DNA of 64,000 bases from Anagrus nilaparvatae (Eukaryota; Arthropoda; Insecta; Hymenoptera; Mymaridae): NCBI GenBank assembly GCA_022575985.1, contig JAKSXM010000288.1:6847501-6911500 (forward strand). The letters are read 5' to 3'. The notes below the pieces were generated by a model. The model was not told the origin of the DNA, made no database searches, and saw only the letters and a program-made list of their open reading frames with translations. This document shows positions 45,204 to 56,398 of this stretch, in pieces (within the stretch, counting starts at the first letter, position 1; every line of letters starts with the position of its first letter). A program made the translations under genes and the position numbers.

Positions 45204-47810
45204 TTAGTCTGATTCATTGTCTAAAGATTCCAATAAAATTAATTTATGAATAGGTCTAGTTAGCATTGTAGCACTGGTTTTTAGATCCAAAACCCTTGTC
45301 AGGTTGTCAGATCCTTTATACACTTTCACTACTCGTGCTAGTGGCCACTTTGCTGGTGGCATCGTTTCGTCAGTAATTAAGACAATATCATTTACGTCTC
45401 GCTGTGCCAATTTCCACTTCTGTCTTGCTTGTAAGGATTGCAAATAATCACAGGACCAGCGTTTCCACCAATCCTGTGTCATCTGCTGTATCAATTTGTA
45501 TCGTTGTGTTGGAGGTATTTTTTGGTCCAAGTAAGTTGTTTCAGGTATTAAATAAGATTGTGACTGATTTAATAATAATGAGGGTGACAAAAATAGGTCT
45601 GTGGGGTCCTCTGCCATGGGCAACAAGGGACGTGAGTTGAGGCAACATTCTACTTGTTTCAAAAAGGTGTAAAATTCCTCAAAAGTGTACTTAGTGTTTC
45701 CAAGGACTCTAAAAATGTGGTGTTTAATAGATTTCACCGCAGCCTCCCAGATTCCGCCAAAATGTGGTGCACCAGGAGGGTTAAATTCCCAGGCAGTGCC
45801 TTCGTCAGCTAAGAGTCCAACAAGTTTTTGCATGTAGGATGAATACTCTACATACATTTCCTTGAGGATTCTGTCAGCGCCCACGAAGGTAGTGCCTCGG
45901 TCACTCACCAAACGGGTACAAGCTCCACGAGTTGACGTAAACCTACGAAAAGCAGCGATGAAACTTTGACTATCATAGCCTGAAACTAATTCAATATTGA
46001 CAGCTTTTGTAGCCATACAGACGAACACAACGACATAACCTTTGAAAAACTTAGCGCCTCTACCTTTATGACTAAGAATACTAAAGGGGCCTGCATAGTC
46101 CACGCCACTAATTCTGAATGGTTTATCAGGTTTTGTGACTCTATAAAATGGTAAATTTCCCATTTTCTGAATCTCACGAGAAGAATTGTAGCGAATGCAA
46201 GAATGACATCTTTTTATTTGAGCTTTAACTAGATAATTACATTTTGTTATTTTGTACATTGAACTAACCGCAGAAAACGTTTGTTTAATAGTTCCATGTT
46301 TTGTTTCTAAATGAAAAAGTTCTACAAGTAATTTTGAAAGTTTACATTTAAATGGCAAAATTAGAGGATGTTTTTCCTCTTGCGACAAATTTGAATTTTC
46401 AACTCTACCACCCACTCTCAATAGTTTGTCTTGTAAAAAGGGGTTGAAAGAATTTAATGATGACTGTTTAAATACTTCAGTTGAATTTTTAAGGTAATGA
46501 ATTTCAGGTTTATAATAAGCTTTTTGAACCAAATACACCCATGTTAATCTCGATCTATTTATTTCTTCTACTGAGGGAGAATAAACAATTGAAAAATCAT
46601 ATTGTAAATGAAACCATTTGCTAGAAAATAATTTAGACTTGATTAAAAACTTTTTTGATTTGGGAGATATTTTATGAACAAATCTTAGTATATAAGCTGT
46701 GATTCTCAATAATTTTGGCAAGTCTGAATATTTTTCAAGCAGATTCCAGATTTTGACTTTTTTTGATTTTTTCTTTCCACATGAAACATTTAAACTAGAA
46801 CACAGTGCTGAAACCTCTTTGATTTTTAGAGCTTTACTGTTGCTCATTATTGAGTTCGAATCTATAATGAGTTTATTTCCTTCCCACCACAAAGGGTGAT
46901 TTATGAGTTCAGAAGGAGAAATTCCACGAGAAACACAATCAGCTGGGTTGTTCTGTGATCTGACGTGGTTCCAAAATGCCTGAGGTACAAGAAAATGTAT
47001 ATTGGAACATTTATTTGCAATGAAAGGGGGCCACTTTGAAGGGTGGTCACTTAACCAATGCAACACGTCCGTTGAATCAGTAAACAAAAACAAATTATTA
47101 GGAGGCAATTTTAGAGCACGTAGTATTTTCACAGTTAACCGAGCTAATAGGGCAGCGGCACTAAGTTCTAATTTAGGAATTGTCAGTAGAGGTTTCATTG
47201 GAGCAACTTTTGACTTCGCTTGAATCAAATTTATTGATATTTTATCACCATATATAACTTTTAAATAAACGCAAGCTCCATAAGCAATTTTAGAAGCGTC
47301 AGCAAAACTTATTACTTCAAACTGAGCTTCAGGAATATAATTCTACCATCTACTAACTTTTAGATCATTTAGATGTGGGATTTGAGTGTACCAACTTAAA
47401 AACTCTGATTTTAAATCATTATGCAATGAATCTTCCCAATCAAGCTTGGCAAGCCAGAGCTTTTGAATGAAAGCTTTAGCAGTTATAACAACAGGTGCTA
47501 ACCAGCCTAAGGGATCATACAATTTTGCTATTGATGATAGCACTTTTCTCTTGGTTATTTTGCCATCTAATTTATCAATTGTGATAGTAAACGAGAAATA
47601 ATCTTCATCAGGGTACCAATTTAAACCAAGTAAGCCAAAACATGAGTCCACTGACTCTGCAACTATTGAACGAGGAAAATTTAACAATTGTATATCATTT
47701 GCAACCCACTTGTGTAACTTCATACCACCCATCTTGCAGATTCCTATTAAGTCTTTTTGTTTACTCAAGGCCTCTGATAATGAGTGTCTGCCTGACAGCG
47801 TATCATCCAT
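45204..47810 (-). pseudogene. BEL/Pao pol remnant: RT end, RNase H, integrase
   Basis: The frame runs from the RT active-site motif YMDD (47816-47805) to a stop at 45204, interrupted by a single in-frame TAG at 47345-47343. Order: RT thumb (LDGKITKRKVLSSIAKLYDP), RNase H (TIPKLELSAAALLARL, FTDSTDVLHWL), zinc-binding integrase N-terminus, integrase core with the DDE acidic residues visible (GVDYAGPF, LVSDRGTTFVGAD, PHFGGIWEAAVKSI), and a C-terminal domain. A TAA sits one codon before TYMDD, at the point where the upstream pol has been deleted. The integrase half has no other break, so decay is recent. Confidence 0.92.
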
Positions 47811-48098
47811 ATAAGTTTAATGATCCTGATAGAAATTTTTGAAAAAAAATAGTCTTGAAAAAATTGATATATGATCTTGAAAAAATTCTGATGTGTGCCT
47901 TGAAAATTTTAAATTGATATGATATCCATTTTATTATGATTACTGCTCCAATTTGATACCCATGTGCTTTTTCTTTATAATTTGATGTTTTAGTGTCCAT
48001 TTATAATTTGTAGTCTATGACTTTCTATCTTTGATGTAACTTATATACTTATTTGTTAAAAAATTTCACTTTTTCTTTTTGTACTTCGGGATGCCAGA

Positions 48099-48286
48099 TG
48101 TTGACGCAGAGGATTATTTAAAATGATAAATAAATGACACTTATAAATTTGTGTAGAAATATGTTTATTTGCATATCTCGTGTGTTCTACATGAACGTGT
48201 ACGACGTACTGAAAGGGACGCCGTTGTACAAGTTGGGGGGTTGACGCGCACGCTGCTATTTACATATATACACTCAATTTATAACA
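48099..48286 (-). repeat. BEL/Pao LTR (5' LTR in element orientation)
   Basis: 188 bp partner of the LTR at 44624-44812. The 290 bp between it and the pol remnant has no gag-like frame. Confidence 0.93.
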
Positions 48287-48291
48287 AATTT

Positions 48292-48990
48292 ACTTAAAAC
48301 TTAACTTCACAAACGCATTAAATTATAATAATGTGTTTTAATTTTACACTCTGGTGTAAGAGCTTTTGTATGAATAGTACGTCAATAAAATGGGTCGATG
48401 GCTTTGCTTTGTAATTTATCACCAAATATTCTCACCTATTTCATATAAGATCACTCACTCACATACAACTTACATATACTTTCAAAATACCTTAAAATAC
48501 CTAATTATTTCTAAATAAGGCAGCTTACCTGAGCCACACGGCTCCGAAGACGTACCATCGGCGTATTTAGTATAGCCACAAGGCCTGTAAATATGCCTCA
48601 AATCGCACACTAGGTGTCACATGGTCACCAGAGACTGAGATTGACCAAGACCACCAAGAAATCAAGTACCTTCAATTACAAACAGATCTTTCTTACACAC
48701 TCGACCTTACTCAAGAACAACAATGGCAAGGTGAAGAAAAAGGAACGGCAGCAGAATATCAGCAAGTGACTCGATGCGATGTATCTTAAAGCAAAGCCTT
48801 TCTTCGAATGACGCAAAAGAAGGAGAAAGAGAAGAAAAAAGGGTGGTGGGGCTCCCTCCATTACCCGGGCCAGTGAGTACCAGGGTCCCAGCTACATGAG
48901 GACTTCTCAAGAGAGAATTCTCGGCCTATATATCCTCCCCGTGAATTAAGGAAATTGAAAGAGAATTAGCGCCTTATGCAATTGCACGTT
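48292..48990. other. IR-C upstream flank and a GC-richer stretch of unknown nature
   Basis: 48292-48360 continues the IR-C upstream sequence also found at IR-B. From about 48525 to 48950 the base composition becomes more GC-rich, with GAGCCACACGGCTCCGAAG, a GGAGAAAGAGAAG-rich tract and GGCCTATATATCC near 48930. It could be an LTR or a retrotransposon 5' UTR, but I find no paired copy and make no family call. Confidence 0.35.
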
Positions 48991-48994
48991 TTTG

Positions 48995-49470
48995 TGAGAG
49001 CGTTTTTAGGGTATCTATTGCTTTATTACAGAAAAATTTTTCAGTCTATACAAAATTCATTTCTAATTTGCTCGTTGAGGGAGTTGTAAGCTGATACAAC
49101 ACCAATATCTGTACCACGGATTCTGATTATGATTGCTGTAACAGTTATGTCTATAACTAAAAGGGGATATTAGTAATGGGAAACACCGCCTTTCATTAAA
49201 ATAGTTGTACTAACACGGCAGATATCATTTCGACGATTTTTGAATGTTTGTTAGCCGGGGAATTTGAGTATCCAGCGATCTTGATGGAGAATTTCTTGTA
49301 GAAGCATAACATCCACGTTATGCTTTTCCAAGAAATTTTGGAGATCCGATTTTTTCCGATAGGTCATACTACCTGCGTTCTAGGTATAAATTCTGAGTTT
49401 GGGCCTATTATCCATAACGGTTTGCTGAACGTAATCCAAGGACAACGAATGTCTTTCAACCGGGCTGTCG
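48995..49470 (-). pseudogene. Endonuclease-domain fragment of a non-LTR retrotransposon
   Basis: Minus-strand frames give NAGSMTYRKKSDLQNFLEKH, NVDVMLLQEI and, after frame changes, ITVTAIIIRIRGTDIGVVSA followed by YNSLNEQ. These are the N-terminal half of an apurinic-type endonuclease (LLQE and SAY motifs). Several stops and shifts make it inactive. It lies downstream, in element orientation, of the R1-like 3' fragment at 49740-50910, the wrong order for one collinear copy. Confidence 0.6.
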
Positions 49471-49739
49471 CACCACATTGGGGCATATCCCGGTTCACGG
49501 TCCTAAGACCGAGTTCCTACGGAGCCCTATCTACCATCTCGCTCAACTGGGCCTCAGGTAACCAAGCCGGGAAAAACCTTCAATCCGCTGGTGATCCCTA
49601 GTGACCTTTACACCATGATTGTTACCTCATCGGTGTAAGGATCTGTTGGGTTTTGCGGAGGGACACCACTTCTTCTAGACCCGCTCTCATGAGCGGCAGT
49701 CTACCCGCGGGGCACCTCTCGGCGACGTGGTCCCACTGA

Positions 49740-50910
49740 CGCGCCTCGTCTGTTTTCTTGAAGACTTTTAGCCGAAAGAAGAATATTTATTAGTATTAAG
49801 AAGAAATGAAGAAATTTTATCAAAGTTCCCTGATTGCTCCAGCAGGTCTCCTCGCAAAGATGCTTATTGCGGGAGCCTGCCAGGTGACGGATCCAACAAT
49901 CCTCACCCCGAGCAACCTCATGAAGCTATTTTCAATTTGGGGGTCTAGTCCCGAACTCTCTTACGATCCAGAGACTAGTTGCTTTCAGAGAAGCATTCTT
50001 CACAAGATTTGATATACATAACTTCGTCACAGTAGTCGGAGAACACCTCGCATGTTTCCTTAGATTTGGTCACTAGAAGACTTGGTGTTTGTTCCATCTT
50101 AGACATTTAAATATGAGGTGATGCGGGTTATCTGGCCCTTCCCCGCACTCACACTCATCAGTTTCGGTTATTATATTTCGCTTTTTGAGATACTCTTTGA
50201 AGTTTCCGTTTCCGGAGACAACCTGCACAAGATTGTGACGAGGCTAAAATCAAGACAGGTTACTTATCTCTTTCACGTCATTGTAGAAGACGAAAGTATC
50301 TCTTCCCTTTGAGGAGGCTTCCCATCTCCTTTTCCATTCTTCATACGCTATGAACTTTAGCTCTGTGATCTGGTCCCCATCATCAGAGACTAAGTTCTTA
50401 TTGTAAAGCTTAACTTTCCCCGTTTTCCTATATTGGTATCTCGCGGCCGCCAAGTCGACTTCCACATCATCCAGCAATGCTCCTGCAATTACTTGCAGGG
50501 CATCCTTTGATGTGGTAGAGTTGGCCCTAGTAATAGCTAGTAGTGCGCCCCGTTGCGCACTTATTATTTTTCTCCTATGACTCGCGTTACATAGATCCCA
50601 CTAACCTGAAGCCTCGTAGGTAATCGTAGGGACGAAGACACCATTGTTGATTATCTTTGCCGCTGGGAATTTTATCTCCCAATATGTTCCTGACATTTTC
50701 TTCAAGTCATTGAACATCCTGAGTATGCGTCCTTTGAGTTTGGCGCAATGTATATTTATTTCTAGGCCTGTGTCAAAATGAACACCTAGGTATTTAACGG
50801 ATTTTTTGAAGAAAATGTTTTTACCATTTAACTTTATCGCTGGGTTTTTAGGGGACTTCGCGAATTTTTGGGATTTTGTCTTTTTACCGATTTCTCTCTT
50901 AAGTTAATGC
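49740..50910 (-). pseudogene. R1-like non-LTR retrotransposon, 3' part of ORF2
   Basis: Minus-strand translation shows VKYLGVHFDTGLEINIHCAK, then SGTYWEIKFPAAKIINNGVF, one in-frame TAG, then the R1-type block (RGALLAITRANSTTSKDALQ, VIAGALLDDVEVDLAAARY), WKRRWEASSKGRDTFVF, and, after a frameshift, a zinc-finger tail (NGNFKEYLKKRNIITETDEC, ECGEGPDNPHHLIFKC). The catalytic RT part is absent (5' truncation near 50910). One stop and at least one shift make it inactive. Confidence 0.75.
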
Positions 50911-52440
50911 AAGGACGGTCAATTTTTTCTTTATAATTTAACCTGATTTTACAGTATCGAGTTGTACAAGAACTTTGCCACTTGCACTTTCAATGGCGAA
51001 GTCAGCTGTTTCTCGGGCGAGAATGGACCATCGAAAGAATATGTTAACAATATTCCCGTACAATGATCGGGGCTCGAAAAATTTAAGATTTTTAATCGGG
51101 GAAATATTTTTTCAATATTCACCCCTATGGACAAGGTTCGCGAAAAACTTGGCCTCTTTCAGGTAAAAGACTGGATTCGCAAAGCTGCTATTAACTTTTA
51201 AAACTCAAGTAAAATCTCTGACTATCAACTTATTAAAAATCTCGGTGACTACTAATAAGGCCTAATAAATAATTTTACCACCAAAAATTTAGTTTTTTTT
51301 ATAAATAGAAGAAAAAGTTTAATGAGAACCGTAAGAAATAATATTAAATATTATTTTTAATTCCATAATTAACAGTGTGAAGATAACGCAGTCTGAAGTG
51401 CTTCCAGAACACTATAAGCCTCTCCCAAACCCGAATTTTAATTATTTTAATTGCATTCCACAACTTTATATGCAGTACAATATATTAAATCGATATGGTT
51501 TATTGTTTTCAATTTTACTAAAATAAAGGCTTTTTGTTTTTATGTAAATTTTCCCATGTATGTAATTTTTTTTTATTCTTATGATAAATATTTATATTTT
51601 AATAAATTTTCAAAAAATTATGCTACATTAATTTTATGCATTGTAGTAAAATGAAATTACGATATTCAAGTTTAACCATTATACAGGGCAGTATAATTTA
51701 CCAGGAGACATGTTTATAGGAAGGGATGCCTCCAAAGGCCAGAGGCAAGGGGCAAATGGGTCTAAAAATAATTTCGGTTTACAAAGCCAAGATTAAGGGA
51801 ATCAAGAAGCTAGAATTTTCGTAATGTAATTTAATTTAATAAAAGATCATTTTGTGTTTTTCTTATCATACATTATAGTTTGTTAGGTATCTGATATGTC
51901 TGACAGTCTATATATATTTAGGTAAAATTAAAAGATAGGCAAATTAAAAGAAAGATAAAATTATTTATTACATTTACAAAAGTATTTTTATTCTACAAAC
52001 AAAAATTTAACAACAAAACAGGTACGAAGTATAGAAAGAAAATTAATTGAAATTTTTTGATTAAATATTTATACTAGAATAAAATGATTTTAAAAATTAG
52101 ATATGTACATCAAATAAACATTTTTAAGTCTACTTTTAGATTTTTACTGACGAAAATTTTAATTTATTTTGTTGGCTAACAAATACAAGTAGCTACAAGA
52201 CGAGCACTGTTTCAAAAAATAGATTTATTAATCATAATAATAAAATTGAGAGTATTTTATTTTATATTATAAAATATTACACCTATAATTTTGTTTTTCA
52301 TTAAAAAATTTGATCATTTGAAAGTTCATAAAAATTGTCAATGCAAATTGGTATAAATGATAATAAATTAAAGAATAATTAAGGTACAATTAACAATAAT
52401 ACTGTGTTTTAGTAATAAGCAATCAGTCACTTTATTAACA
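50911..52440. other. AT-rich intergenic stretch, nothing recognised
   Basis: No conserved frame, no inverted ends and no repeat shared with the rest of the window were found. The 51140-51190 segment is somewhat GC-richer. Confidence 0.4.
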
Positions 52441-52456
52441 GTATAACTATGGTATG

Positions 52457-52565
52457 TGTTGCTGTTACGAAAGCGAGGCAAGCACTGATCGCGGATGTCA
52501 CTTTTAGAGTAGATGTGCATTCTCACACACACACACTAACAATATTATAACATATATGCATAACA
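52457..52565 (-). repeat. BEL-like LTR remnant with purine tract
   Basis: A short segment starting TGTTGCTGTTACG and ending ATATGCATAACA, followed by TTTCCACCCACCACATTTTA. On the minus strand this reads as GGTGGGTGGAAA followed by TGTTATGCATAT, the same arrangement of purine tract and LTR start as the BEL element at 44812. The sequence beyond (52566-53650) is AT-rich with no pol frame left, so this is a decayed, probably distinct, BEL copy. Confidence 0.4.
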
Positions 52566-53659
52566 TTTCCACCCACCACATTTTAATTTATTAAAATGTA
52601 AAACAAAGAAAATTATTTGGCTGGATTTTAAGAATAATTTAAATTTAATTTACATTGCTAAATGGCTACATTAATTATAAAGTTGAATTTAAAAAACTTA
52701 ATATAAATTTAATAAAGTATATAATAAAAAAATTGATTATATTTTAGAATATAAAATTGAAATTTTTGCAATGTAAAATTAACAAAGATTTTAACATATT
52801 ATAATAATCATAATACATTAACATTTAAACGCTAGTATGAATAATTTTTGAGGTTAACCAAATCCACTAGACTGGCAGGAAATTCGTAGACCTCAAGGAT
52901 TAGTAAGTACCTATTGTGTCTCAGATCATGCCACACAGTCAATAAAGACATTTTCCCTTTTTATAATTTGAGCAAAAAATACCACAGATAATTATCTTTA
53001 TTTAGCAATGAGATTGATACAAGCTTTATTTTTAATTCTGCAAATGGATCTCAAAACACAATTTAAAAATTTCTCTGATATTAGTTCTACAAGCATCTTT
53101 CCTTGCAAAACGAAAAGGAAGATGTAATTTTTTGCAAAATATACTTAAGAGATAGTAATAAAAATTTTTTAATTGTGGTTTGAGCATCTCATATAGCAGT
53201 TCAAGTAATATAGTCACATAGTAATAGAGTAAAAATTATTTCTATAAAGCTAAAAACACAGTGATTTTTACCACCCACCTTGCCAAATTTACACATGAAA
53301 ACTTATATCATACTTAGCGAATAAATAATAAATTTATAATTTATAAATATATTCATATCTCCCTTCTTGTGGCAATAAAAATAAATCAAATTTTACTTTT
53401 ACTTCTATAACCTACCCTAACCAGTATAATTTCTGCAAATGTAGATTATAAAGGTGAGATCCAGAAATACAACATTTATAAAATAAATAGCAAAAAATTT
53501 GAGATTAAATTACATAAAGTTAAATAATTAGTTATACAAGAAGTAATTAAAATAAAATAAAATAAAACCATAAATGGTAAAAAAAAACTTCTATATTTCA
53601 TTATATCTTCTATATACACAACAAATCGATGAAATGAACCAATTTTATGCAATTAATAG

Positions 53660-56398
53660 TTTAAATGCAAATTATTCATTTTTAACAATAGCAAACTAAT
53701 AATGGGTGATTTCAACTGCGACATTAACCCAAAAAATATGAACTCAACCATCAGAACTTTTGCTGAATCTTCAGGTCTAACAATAGTCCCACATGGATCA
53801 ACCCATTTCACTACTCTTTCAGAGTCTTTTATAGATATCATTATGGTTGATCAAAATGATAATATCTGTAACTACAATAGTTACAACCACATTAATAACC
53901 ACTATCTAGTAGATGTCGCAATTGAAATCTTCTCACCAGCACCATCAACAAATAATCTGCAATACAGGGATTTTAAAAATCTTGATGAAAAATTTTATCT
54001 ACAAGAACTCTCCAAAATCAATTGGTCCCCATTACTAGATTCTTCTAACATTGATTTTTGCGTTTCACATTTAGAGAAAAAACTTAATTGTATCCTCGAC
54101 AAAGTAGCCCCTCTTAAAAAAATTCCTCAGAACACAAAATTTGAACCTTGGATTACTGACGAAGTAAAGGAGGGCTTTCATTTGCTTAATAATCTACATC
54201 GTAAATATAGACGCACCGGAAACAAGGATCACTATAAAGAATACAACTCGCTTAAAGCTAACCTCACAAACACAGTAAATGATCTGAGATCTAATTTTTA
54301 CAGAAATCGTATCAAAAATCTAGATAAACCTCATAAAATCTGGAAAGAACTTAGACATCTAGGCTTAGTTGAAGCTAAAACTAGCAGTAATTTCTATAAT
54401 CTCTCTGCTGACACCATAAATGAAAATTTTATTGCTTTTCAAAATCCATTACCAACTCCTAACCTACCTCTAAACTCGCCCTCTTTCAAGAACAATATCA
54501 ACGAAGAGTTCAAGTTCTCTCAAATCACTGCCAAAGAAATTGAAACTGCGGTTTCCTCTTTCACCTCAACAGCTGTAGGCGTCGATGGGCTTCCAGTAAA
54601 ACTTTTCTCTCTAGGCCTACCAATATTATCGCCTATTCTTCTTCACATTTTTAATCTCTCAATAAATTCCAACACCTTCCCAAATAGGTGGAAAGAAGTA
54701 TTAATAATGCCCGTAAACAAAGTCAGCAGACCGCAAAGCCCCACAGACTTTCGCCCAATCGCTCTACTTTGCCTAATTTCCAAAGTATTCGAAAAGACAC
54801 TCCACAACCAAATAACAAAATTCCTAGAAACCAACAGCCTGCTAGACAACCTGCAATGCGGATTCAGAAAACGGAGAAATCCACAAGTCCTGCTTGCCAA
54901 GCTCCTAGATGACGTCACTAGTAACATTGAAGCAGGGAAACTAACCTTCTTAATTCTATTTGATTTCAAAAAAGCTTTTGATAGCGTCTCTCACGGCCTA
55001 TTGCTGAATAAACTGAAACTCTATGGCTTCTCAGATGAAACTATTGCTTGGTTTAATTCTTATCTAGTAAACAGAAAGCAAGCTGTAATCAACAGCAGTA
55101 ATAACTCCTACTCCAAATGGGAAAACATCAAGAGCGGAGTCCCACAAGGCTCCATTCTTGGTCCCCTGTTGTTCCTAGTCTTTATAAATGATATTAAAGA
55201 TTTTCTCTTGAACTCTAACAGGCTATTATTTGCTGATGATCTCCAAATCTACCTCTCCACTGAATATGATAATATCGATTCAAATCTTAACAAACTCATA
55301 GACGATATAATAAATATCAAAAATTGGGCTCATGATAATCAACTAGGAATTAACTTAGCCAAAACTAAAGCTACTGCATTCGGTCCTCAAAAACATCTCG
55401 AAAATTTTTTCGAATCTGGAATCTCCATTCAACTACCTAACCATAATATCAGCATTCCATTTGTGAAGTCTGTCAAAAATCTAGGTATCATTTTCGATCA
55501 TAAACTAAAATGGGATGATCATATTATCAAGATTTCTAATAAAATACGTAGCACGCTTTACAGATTAAGATATTTCAAAAACTATGTAGACTTGGAAACC
55601 AGGAAGCAACTAGTAATGTCCCTAATCATGCCCCACTTTGATTACTGGTCATCCATACTAGGGAATCTTAAAAGCGAGCACATTAAGTCCTTAAATGTTC
55701 TACTAAATTCAGCAATCAAATATATCTTTAACTTGGGTTACTATGACCACGTTTCCAACTTTAGAAAGAGTCTTAATTGGCTAGAAATTGGAGATAGATT
55801 TAAATTCAATAGTACTTGCTTCTTATTCAAAATTCTGTTATTCCAGTACCCAGACTTTTTGTTTTCTAAATTAAAATACAGGATACCCCCTAGAGAACTC
55901 AGGCCCAAATTCAAAGAGCTTGAGGTCCCTACTCATCATTGCAAACCCTACGCATCTTCTTTCTTAGTTAGTACTGGGCTATATTGGAACACTCTTCCAC
56001 CAGGTATTAGACTATCCTCCTCTTTTAACACATTCAAGAATAATCTTTCCAAACATATCAATAGCTCTCCCTATCAGACTCTTAATATAGTCTCCCATCT
56101 CTAAACTTACCAATATCATAAACTCAAATTAATCTATCAACAAACCTCCACTTCCAAATCCATATTCCACATACCCTTTTCCATTCTCTTATATTAATTA
56201 ACTTACGCATCATCTAATTAATGATCTATATATTGTAAATCTAGCTTATATTAAATTTAACTAATTATGTAATTTTATATTGTCTTGCTTTTAACTTTAT
56301 ATTACGTTCTGTACATATAAATGATATAAAATGTATGATTTTCTGCCTTTGTATATTTATACAATAAATAAAATATCAAATATCAAAAATATCAAAAT
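53660..56398 (+). mobile_element. 5'-truncated non-LTR retrotransposon (CR1/Jockey-like)
   Basis: Starts inside the endonuclease domain and ends after a 3' UTR in repeats of ATATCAAA (56370-56398) rather than poly(A), as in CR1/L2-type elements. Contains one long open ORF. Somewhat GC-richer than its surroundings. It lies between IR-C and IR-D, opposite to their strand. Confidence 0.85.
53702..56104 (+). CDS. Non-LTR retrotransposon ORF2: endonuclease C-terminus plus reverse transcriptase (800 aa)
   Basis: Reverse transcriptase that would prime on nicked target DNA. The frame opens upstream of the chosen Met (in frame from 53660), so the ATG at 53702 is not a native start. Residues 1-60 hold the endonuclease end (MGDFNCDINP, then a GSTHF...SFIDII segment). 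The RT domain spans roughly residues 295-560 with SPTDFRPIALLCLISKVFEK, LLDNLQCGFRKRRN, FDFKKAFDSVSHGLLLNKL, SGVPQGSILGPLLFLVFIND and FADDLQIYLS (active site near residue 509), then thumb and a C-terminal tail with LGIIFDHKLKWDDHI. No internal stop over 800 codons, so insertion is recent, but without a complete endonuclease it cannot be autonomous. Clade CR1/Jockey is my best guess. Confidence 0.9.
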   Translation: MGDFNCDINPKNMNSTIRTFAESSGLTIVPHGSTHFTTLSESFIDIIMVDQNDNICNYNSYNHINNHYLVDVAIEIFSPAPSTNNLQYRDFKNLDEKFYLQELSKINWSPLLDSSNIDFCVSHLEKKLNCILDKVAPLKKIPQNTKFEPWITDEVKEGFHLLNNLHRKYRRTGNKDHYKEYNSLKANLTNTVNDLRSNFYRNRIKNLDKPHKIWKELRHLGLVEAKTSSNFYNLSADTINENFIAFQNPLPTPNLPLNSPSFKNNINEEFKFSQITAKEIETAVSSFTSTAVGVDGLPVKLFSLGLPILSPILLHIFNLSINSNTFPNRWKEVLIMPVNKVSRPQSPTDFRPIALLCLISKVFEKTLHNQITKFLETNSLLDNLQCGFRKRRNPQVLLAKLLDDVTSNIEAGKLTFLILFDFKKAFDSVSHGLLLNKLKLYGFSDETIAWFNSYLVNRKQAVINSSNNSYSKWENIKSGVPQGSILGPLLFLVFINDIKDFLLNSNRLLFADDLQIYLSTEYDNIDSNLNKLIDDIINIKNWAHDNQLGINLAKTKATAFGPQKHLENFFESGISIQLPNHNISIPFVKSVKNLGIIFDHKLKWDDHIIKISNKIRSTLYRLRYFKNYVDLETRKQLVMSLIMPHFDYWSSILGNLKSEHIKSLNVLLNSAIKYIFNLGYYDHVSNFRKSLNWLEIGDRFKFNSTCFLFKILLFQYPDFLFSKLKYRIPPRELRPKFKELEVPTHHCKPYASSFLVSTGLYWNTLPPGIRLSSSFNTFKNNLSKHINSSPYQTLNIVSHL

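Larger units (their letters stand above)
44624..48286 (-). mobile_element. BEL/Pao LTR retrotransposon, internally deleted, upstream of IR-C
   Basis: Two near-identical LTRs of 188-189 bp (44624-44812 and 48099-48286), beginning TGTTGACGCAGAGG and ending TTTATAACA on the plus strand. The 5-bp duplication AATTT flanks both ends (44619-44623, 48287-48291). A purine-rich tract (minus-strand GGATGGGTGGAA) abuts the downstream LTR. The internal region is only 3.3 kb and retains the distal half of pol; gag, protease and most of the reverse transcriptase are missing. The IR-B upstream region near 26440 shows the uninterrupted site (TATGCAATTTGCTTAAAAC). Confidence 0.95.

Noticed and set aside
48525..48960. 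Possible LTR or unannotated gene (GC-richer, TATATA at 48932)
   Set aside because: No second copy, no TG...CA boundaries and no coherent frame could be found, so it is listed only as unassigned.
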